This document shows, piece after piece, positions 49,201-58,200 of a stretch of 64,000 bases of DNA. Under the pieces are notes generated by a model that saw only the letters and a program-made list of their open reading frames with translations, searched no databases and was not told the origin of the DNA. The stretch comes from Heliopora coerulea (lineage: Eukaryota > Cnidaria > Anthozoa > Scleralcyonacea > Helioporidae), in NCBI GenBank assembly GCA_030142905.1, contig JASJOG010000002.1, positions 2,540,501-2,604,500 on the forward strand, read 5' to 3'. A program made the translations under genes and the position numbers. Numbering within the stretch: the stretch's first letter is position 1; every line of letters begins with the position of its first letter.

Positions 49201-52200
49201 GTTAAAACCTGTCAGTGTTATATCCATAAGAGTTAATCCTCTAAGTTACATACGGACGTCATATTAAACATACTTCTTGCACTAAAATACCTCTATTTTC
49301 CGACTCAGCATTTTTTCCAGCCACATTTGCCTCCAGTAAATCAAGAATTTCAGTACCCATATCAATGCTAGGTTTCGACATCGATTTCGAGCCATTATCT
49401 CCTCTTGGCCATCGACTTGTGGGGGACAGACTTTGCTGCAATTGTTCATGATTATCGGAGCTGGGTAAAAATAAACTAAAAAGTTACGGCGGTAGTAAAT
49501 TTCGAGCTAGAATGCAGTTCAGCAGATCCCGTCGAGCTACTGACCTTTTAGGGTCAGGGTTAGGGTCAGAGTTAGGAGACCTCGAGATTGCCGCTAAAGT
49601 GTACCAGACCCAAATTTTGCTACAAGCATGGCGATAATCGCTTAATACTACTGTCATTTGGTACGGTGACAAGCTGCCCTTAAGAACATCTCATATTTCA
49701 TTTTACATCCGAAAAGTATAAGGGATGGGAACGTTTTGACGAATGATACCTTCATTTCACATATACAATCGGAAAGATTTCACATACGAAATATCAAATT
49801 GACATGTGACATGTCATATGAAATGGTCGATTCACATATAAAGTTAATTTTACAGATGGAACTGAAATCTTTTCACACATGAGGTACAATTTTCCTATGT
49901 GAAATGACAAGTGAAATTTTTGTAAAGTTACACACAATAATACATAACATAGGGATGCAATTGTGTGTATGACTGCAGATACAAAAAAAATTAAGCTCAA
50001 TAAAAGTCCAGTGTGTTATGAACATTAGCAAGATATTAGAATATTTCACCACTCACACAATCACAAAACCTTACCCTTCCCTTTCATACGAGAGAGGGGG
50101 TCTACTAAAAACTACATGCAGTTAGAAATTTCAAACACAAAATCAACTTAGTAAAAGTTGAATGCAACATGAAGGTTCTTAGGACTTTCACGAGTAATTA
50201 AAACATATTAGTTGCTCGCAGCCAATACCAAACCCGTGTCGACTCAAACAATGCCGTACGTTCTGTATGTATAACGTACTAATAACAATTTCGTCCCCGT
50301 TTTACCCAAAAATGACCATCGTCGTCTGGAAATGACTCATCCACAACGTCTTCAAAATCAATTCCGACATAATATCAGGGCTCGAATTTAAGTGGAAGAA
50401 CTGGGGAGCAAAGTTGATCCCAACACTCATTTTCCAGAAGCAAATTCTGAAACTGCTGGGACAAAAGTTTATAAGGCCAATAAAACAGAACTGAGAACAT
50501 TCAAGGGGAAAACCCTCAAGTTTATTACTAATTAGCTTAATTTATTCGATGTAAGTTTTTAACAGCTACATTTCAGTTCATCAGCCAGCGTCAGTCAATA
50601 ATGTAAATAAATCTACGATAACGATGTCGATGAGCGTTACTGTGTATTGTGCTTTCACCGTATAGTTTGAGTCAGCACATGAATACAACCATTATAAAAA
50701 CCCCATTTTGACTCAATTTACCAGAAATACTGAAGTAGCTGCTGCCACGAGGAATAACTATTTTCGCACTATTTCCGAGTGCCAGGTTGTTGGTAGGAAA
50801 AGTATGCCAACTTGTTTAGCATTTCGTCTCTATTTTTGTAATTTGAAAACGGCTTGTCTTACTAGCCAGCTTTCCGTAATACAAATTTGTCAGGGGCAAA
50901 CAAGTAAGATCTAGTTGCAAAACGGTCCAACGCCTCTGTTAATTTCCAGCTCTATATAATATTTTATCAATTCCTATAGATGGTCAGGGAGACAAGGTGA
51001 GAAAAGTACACGAATTTCTTAACCCCGCTAAGTCTTTGTACGTTGATACCTGCACGCATTTTCGCGGAGACATGAGTTTTATCTCTGTGTGTTAGTAATA
51101 TGATCAATATGTAAATATCTACGAGTTATTTGCCGGCTAGTAAGTCTGTAAAGTAAAATATTTTTCCGACGTCTCGAACTACGACCCAATCAGCAGGACG
51201 TTTTAGGAACCATGGGAAAACATTTTCCCCCATAGACCAACAAAAATGTTGCATAATATATTGATTTTTTAAATTTTGCGTTCCTGTAAAACATTCACAA
51301 GTGGTCGTCAAATCAAATTCTATGGGACTTGTTCATGAAAGCAACATAAAAAGAGTATATAAGTGCTATGACAATGATATATAATGATTTCAAAATGGCA
51401 TCTCCAATGTTTGCGGTATCTTCACAGAAGGTATCATTTTTAATGGGCGAAGTCATAGAATTTCATCGATGTCTATAAAACCTGTAAAGAATATCCGCCA
51501 AACAAAACTAAACTACCATGTCATTCAGGGTTATGATATAGTTTAGATGTCTAGTTTTGAAAATGCTCTCACGGCTTCAAAATTAGCACGACTATATAGT
51601 GTACCATTCTGAAGGTGTTATATCGAAAAAAACAGAAATTATACCAGAAATACTAAGACAAAACGTACTAGTTTAACAAAGCAAAACGACACTCGTTGCC
51701 GGAAGAGCTGAAAGTCCGTAAGAGTTAGAGTAAGGCATTGATATATCATCTCAGTCGTACCTATATTGATCTATCTTAGAAAGACTTTCAACGAGTTTTA
51801 GCGAGGAGTGTATTACTCTTAAAACAGTGTGCGACGTTTTTATGGATTTAAAAATCCCGATGATATTTTGCCAGATTTTCGAATTTTTTCAATAGTTTCA
51901 ACTCCATTTTTCTTTGATTTTTCGTGTTATTTAGTCTTATGTTATTAAAGATTCAGTGATAGTTATTTCTTTCGTTTGTAAGGAGACGGTGTTAACTATC
52001 TAGAGTTCAAGTATTCCGGAAGGATAATACTGTAGTTGAGGCGATGGTATATACATCTGATGTGGCGGTCAACTAGAAGGCATGGTTACGTGTGTTGGTT
52101 GGCCTTCTTCAAATTCGATTTTAATCTATGATTAAGTTTCCTTTCCTGTGATCGTTTCACCTTTTCACGTTACGCTGTACTCCACGTTGCCAACTGTTGA

Positions 52201-55200
52201 GAGTTGACTTCTGACGTTTCCAACTGTTGGCAAGTTAAAAGAAAGAATAAAAATTGTTCGCTGCCTTGTGGCAATAGGAACTCCTTCCTACGGTATTTCT
52301 AAATTCCATGACTTTTCGATGATTTTTCATAACCATATTTACAAAAATCCATGACCTGGAAAAGCTAGAAACAACGAAACAATTCGAACAGGGGCTCCAC
52401 CAAACCACAGAGGTAGATGGGACCCAGTCACTGAATTGAAGTGCACGGCCAAGCTATGATAAATTAAGGTCACGAGTATCGTAGATACAATTTTTGCGAA
52501 ATTTTTCACGTTCAAAGGTGGCCCCAAGAAACTTAAAAATTTGAGCGAAGAAAACTGAGATAGAATTATTCACTGATCCAGAATAAATCTAATTTTCCAT
52601 GAATCTCCATGACCGACACTAATTTTCCAGGTTTTCCTGGCCTGGATTCTGAAATTTTGATTTTCCATGACTTTCCAGGTTTTCCATTACCCGCACGAAC
52701 CCTGCATGCAATAATGTCCGCATGTTAACGGAATTTTATTAGGATTTTTGAAATTCTGATGGATTTTTTTTATCCTCATAAAAATTATGAAGGATTTCAA
52801 AGAATTTTGCCAAATTTGCATCAGAGATTTCGACTTTTGCTATTTCTAATTGAATATTTAAGGATTTTCTGGATTCTCTAAATGGCCGAATTTTCGGATG
52901 TTTGTAGTAGTGCGCTAGCCCGTCGAGTGTTAGAATATTGCATATTTTAAGGTTTGTTTGTTTTTGGGGTTTTTTTCCAAACCAAAAAGTGATCTACCGC
53001 AACCACCTTAAGGTACCATGAAGTTTGAAATGGGTTAAACAACATAGAATTGGAACACCGTCTTCTAAAACGTCAAAGGCTATTGACTCCCAAGGAAAAC
53101 ATTATTGTTTCGCATTGTGAAAGATTTAACATTAGAGCTTTAATATTTTTTTAGTAAAATTAAGAATAAGGCTACTTTCTTTTAATAAAAACTTTTCTGA
53201 AGGAGTAATTTTTGACTCCGCAAGAGCATTTTTTATGATATGCCATTCCAGCTTTGAGACAAACATATTGTAACTGTAAACCATATTGGGAACCCTGGCC
53301 TAAAAAAGCCAATGTCTGGTCCATGAGAAATTTCACCGAAACATTCCAGACCTACGGCATAAACGCACATGTAAAGATCGTAAACTGATAAATAAATAAA
53401 CGTTACCTGCCTGGAAGATCCGTTTCATTGTTTTCACTAACTAACGGCGAGCTTTTACCCTAATCAAACATAATAAGGAGGGAGTACAGGACGAGTAATT
53501 AACAACTTGTTTTATCATGAAGCAAGAACTCTTGGAGCACACTATTTTTGATTCTCCAGTAAACTTAAAAATCATACGTATAAGGAGTGATTTTAAAATA
53601 AGCGTCGTGAGAGTGGGAAATGGCCAATGGCATTGTAATTCTGCCGCCAGAGCTCGTGGTCGGCTGCATGCAAACTGAAAAGACTGTGTCAAAGGAATAA
53701 GCTCCCTACGGCAATAAATGATCTACACTCTACAGCAGGGGTATTCAACTAAAATTCAGGGGGGTCCAGTTACTCAACTCTCTCCCTCTGTGGGGTCCGT
53801 AACCACGAGATATTACACGTAACTATGATTCACGGAAAAAATAGTGGCAACTTCAACATTTTATTAAACATTTTTGTGTTTTTCTTAGTTACAAGTTTAT
53901 TTCCAAACAGGAACTTAATAACCTAAAGTTCTAAACATTTATCTTCAAAATATACTTTGCTTCCAGTTCCCTAAAAAACTATTTTTTTAAACGTTGTTTA
54001 AGTGAAACTATAAATTCATATTAGTATCACGAAAAATGTCTAGCGGTCCGGATAAAAGCCTCTCGGAGTCCGGATCCGGACCGGAGTCCGCCAGTTGGTG
54101 ACCCCTGCTCTACAGTGACGTATTACTAGTAATGAACGACTCTTCGAAAGAAAAATTACTTCTTATACGAAAATGAAACTCAACCTAACGCAAACTTTCT
54201 GACCCTAGTCTTACATGTGATCCCCACCCTCGCCATAATCTCACCCTGAATCCCAATCCAAATCTTAGAACTCATCCAAACCCAAACATCATTAGCGATA
54301 CGGCTCATTAACTCCAGAGGTAGATTACCGGAAAAGTTGAAAACACAGACGCTCTGAGCCACTGGTAATTGAGTTTCAGGTGACCAGATCAAAGGTCACT
54401 CAGTCCAGTGTCTCCGACAATTTGCCGACAGTAGTGCGACAGTGATCCTCTTTTCCCTTTCGTGAATAGCCGTTGTCTTCCGAAACGGTCGATGGTTTCT
54501 GAACTGCTTAGTGTTATCACAGTAATGTATCAGTTCAACCGATTTAGTCTCTCTTTTTACAATTAGCATATGCTTTTATCTGTCCTCATTTCTGAGGTTT
54601 CTGTACAACCATAATTATTATTACTAAGGTGATTTTCCTACATTACCTTAAACGGTTTCTGCGGTGTGGGATGTAAAAGAGCAAACTGACGATAACTTTC
54701 GCTTTGTTCGTGGGTTCTTACGTTTACCAACGGGTAAGGTGAATCTGAAAATAGAATTAAACACAAAAAGTCAGAAGACCAAGTTCGAATCCAATAGCAG
54801 CTTGTCAGCCAAAGATAATAGGTTCTTAGCATTCAGGGTGTAAGACATGTGTCATACAGTCTGTGAATACAGAAAGTGAATACGCTGATTTGGATTTAAC
54901 AGAAAACAGAAAACAGAAAACTGGGAACAGGTTGCTCCTCGTTTTGAAACAATGAAACATACATGCGGACAGGGTGGCCAAAGAGGGAAAACTTGCGAGA
55001 CAAGTTGAGTAAAAGTGGTTACATGGCACAACGCGAAGAAAACCTGAAGAAATCGTTGGAGCATTTCTGTGTGTAAAGAATACAGAGTCCTGAGTTAACC
55101 CAGGGCTTACATTCTTGTCCACGTGATGAAATATTATGGTCTGATTGGCATTTCAGATAAATTATTAAGTACACAAATTCACAGATTTGGATATCTGCCC

Positions 55201-58200
55201 GACGTATTTTGTATCCTATGACTGTCACCATCAACTCTTTCCCGAATGGATCAGCCTTGTATCATTTTACTCTAGCTAATACTAGACAATTTTACTCAAG
55301 GAGAGATACCTTGCCAGGAAACGGTTACATATGTCTACCGAAAATAATCTAATAAAAGCCCACCATCTAATAACCACCCCTGTAAAATTTTCATTTTGTA
55401 ATGAACGCGCCTTTCTATTAAGCGCCCCCTCTCCAAGCAACAAACAACAAGAGAAAAGGAATGGATGTAATTTATTGAGGTATTTGGTTTACCAATAAAG
55501 GTTTGGAAAGGACATCCTATTCTAGCTCAAATTCAAAATAAGAGTACCGCCCCTTAACATCTTTGAATTCTTTGTTTAAAATGTGTGCAAATCTTCTTCT
55601 CTTTGCCGTTGCTTGTTTACACCCGAGGCCTTCTTCAGGTTCCGAATTACTACACACTTGAACAGATACTGAATTCTTTAGCTAATAGACGATAATTTGA
55701 ACAATAACATTGACATCCTGAATTAAGTCAATCGTAATATCACACTTGTCCACAATTCATCCTTACCTATAGATAGCTCGTGATAAAGTTTCTTATGACA
55801 GCGTTTAGTTTTTCAAAATATCAATGTCTTCTTACTCTAGACATTATTATAAAAATAGAAATAAACGCTCCTCTCTCATAAACACCCCATCAAAATCGAC
55901 AAAATTTATGAAATGCTCTGAGCGTTTATAAGATCATTTGCGGTATCTCAATTATCTCTCTATCCCTTCAGTTTTAGTCTTCTATTGTTTTAATATGGCT
56001 AACCCAAGACGATTTTATTCGTCAATGGGAGACATCCTGCCGAGAAAGGGTTAAGCTCGCTAGGACCATCACACCTGTGATATGCGCACTTGAGCAATAC
56101 AAACTTCGCTACATGAGATTCATTTTGACGCTCTTATTAACCCTATGGGCAATGGTCTGCACATTATCATAGAAAACATTAAACAGAGGAAAGTAAGGAA
56201 TAAAATTCTAATCTGTGTCACACTCCCAAAAAGAGAACTGTTACATCTCAACTGAAATGTCTTGCAAAGGCACCATTTTGGGAGCTAAATATTGTTTATT
56301 CATGTTTTTACTACAGTCATATTAAGCATAAAAATGTATTAAATTTACTAAAGATATTATGGCATCTAAAACTTTAGACTTATGACCCAAATGTCTCTTG
56401 AATTTTAACAGCCATTTGGAGCCCTTGGAGAGAACCCAACTGATTATGGGAAGGGACTGTTGCCCTCAGGTCAGCAGCCACTTGTGGTGGAATTAAACAA
56501 AAATCCTATGATTTCGCAGGTGTGATTTCATGCCCTCACACGTAATAACACGTGAAAAGATTAAATATGTTTCAATTTCATATTTAGGAATTTTTCGCAT
56601 GTGGTTTTCACACTTTCAAGTTTCAAGTATAGTTTAATTTCACATGTCTTTCACATGTGTTCACATGTGAAACAATTTCGATTCTTCCAGTTTCATATAT
56701 GAAATTTTTGTAAGGGGAGGGTGCTGAGAGTTGCTGCAAGGGAGATGTCCCTTGGATGAGCCCAGATGTTTTAGAAGAGGAAAGCTAGTGAAAAGTTAAA
56801 AAGTGCATCCTTGTGATGGAATGAGGAAGGCTTCTGATAGGAAATCAAAAAATTTATCTAATTAATGTTGAATAGCCACCATCTAAAATAGGGACTCAAA
56901 ACCTTTTTCCCCCACATACTCTTCTCATCTTTTACAAACTCTTTGTGTACCCCCAGTTTTGTCCAGTTATTAGCTATTAATCAGTAGTAGGTATGCAGGT
57001 AGTCACTGCAAACTGCCATCTTGTCCAACCATCAGAGGGCTCATACGGGTACATCGTACCTTGTTTAAATACTCTCTTGCAAAGGGGGAAATTTGTGTGT
57101 CAGAGCTCAGCTATCATGAAAATTTTTATATAATTTATATATGTTTTATTCAATTTACACTATTTAATTTTTATTCTGCAAAAAGCAACAAATGCACTCT
57201 CAAAAACATTCTTTTTACTGAAATTTTTTGTCAATTGCATGACCAATTAGAACTGGTTTACAATATTAGTAACCAGATATTAGATCTATTTTTATAAAAT
57301 CCAAGGAAATATTTTCAGACATTGCTGCAAAAGAGCAAGATGACCATTGTAAGTGAGAATGTAAAAAACTTGCTTTCATTAAATTTCAAGCACTGTTTAT
57401 TGGCAACAGTTCTCAAGAATGAAGAGCAAAAAATCACTTCCCAAGTGGATTTCTCACATACCCTTTCAAAACCCAGGTTGGCAACCCTTGTTTAGAAGAA
57501 CAGGCACTGCTTGATAACAAGAAGGCATGGGTGTCTGTGTAGAGAACATTTGTCCCCCCTGGTCTGTCCAAAATTTGAAACTTTGTTGTTATTAACATAT
57601 AGGTATTGTTATATGGGGCACTAACATCTTTAAGTTTGCCTAGAAAAATTTGAACCAGATCTCCAGTGTATATTTGCTAGCTACTAACAGATGAAGGATT
57701 AAATTGAAAATGTAGGAGTACCAGGTAATGAGTTTTCTTTATTGATCAAAGGTCTTTATATGACCCCCCCCCCCAGGAATATGTTTTGACCCTTTTGAAA
57801 AAATTCTGCTGATACCAATGGAAGGAGTATTTAGGGTGTTAAGAGAAAATTGATGGTGGCATTCTCAGGCTGTTATGAAGAAAACCAATGAAGATGAGTG
57901 TCATGGAAAGATTTACCTTATTTTCCAAATTATTTGTTATCTACATGTACCTAAATATATTTTCCATTTATCCAGGGCACAGTTAGAGGGGGACCACCCC
58001 TGCCTTTTTGTGGGAGGTCTTACATGTGCCCTGTCAGTGGCAGTTCTTTTGCACTCATCCACCAAAGCCATGAAAGTTATGTTTTTTGTACTCATCCACC
58101 TGAATATTAGTTTGAATCAGCAACTACTGTACCAGTAATTTACCTGAATTTCATCATCAATAAATATTGAGGGGTGTCGTACCCCCTATACAACCCCACT

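Noticed and set aside
57875..58138. 87-codon plus-strand frame in BRCA1 intron 4
   Set aside because: No family resemblance and opposite to the host gene; nothing supports it.
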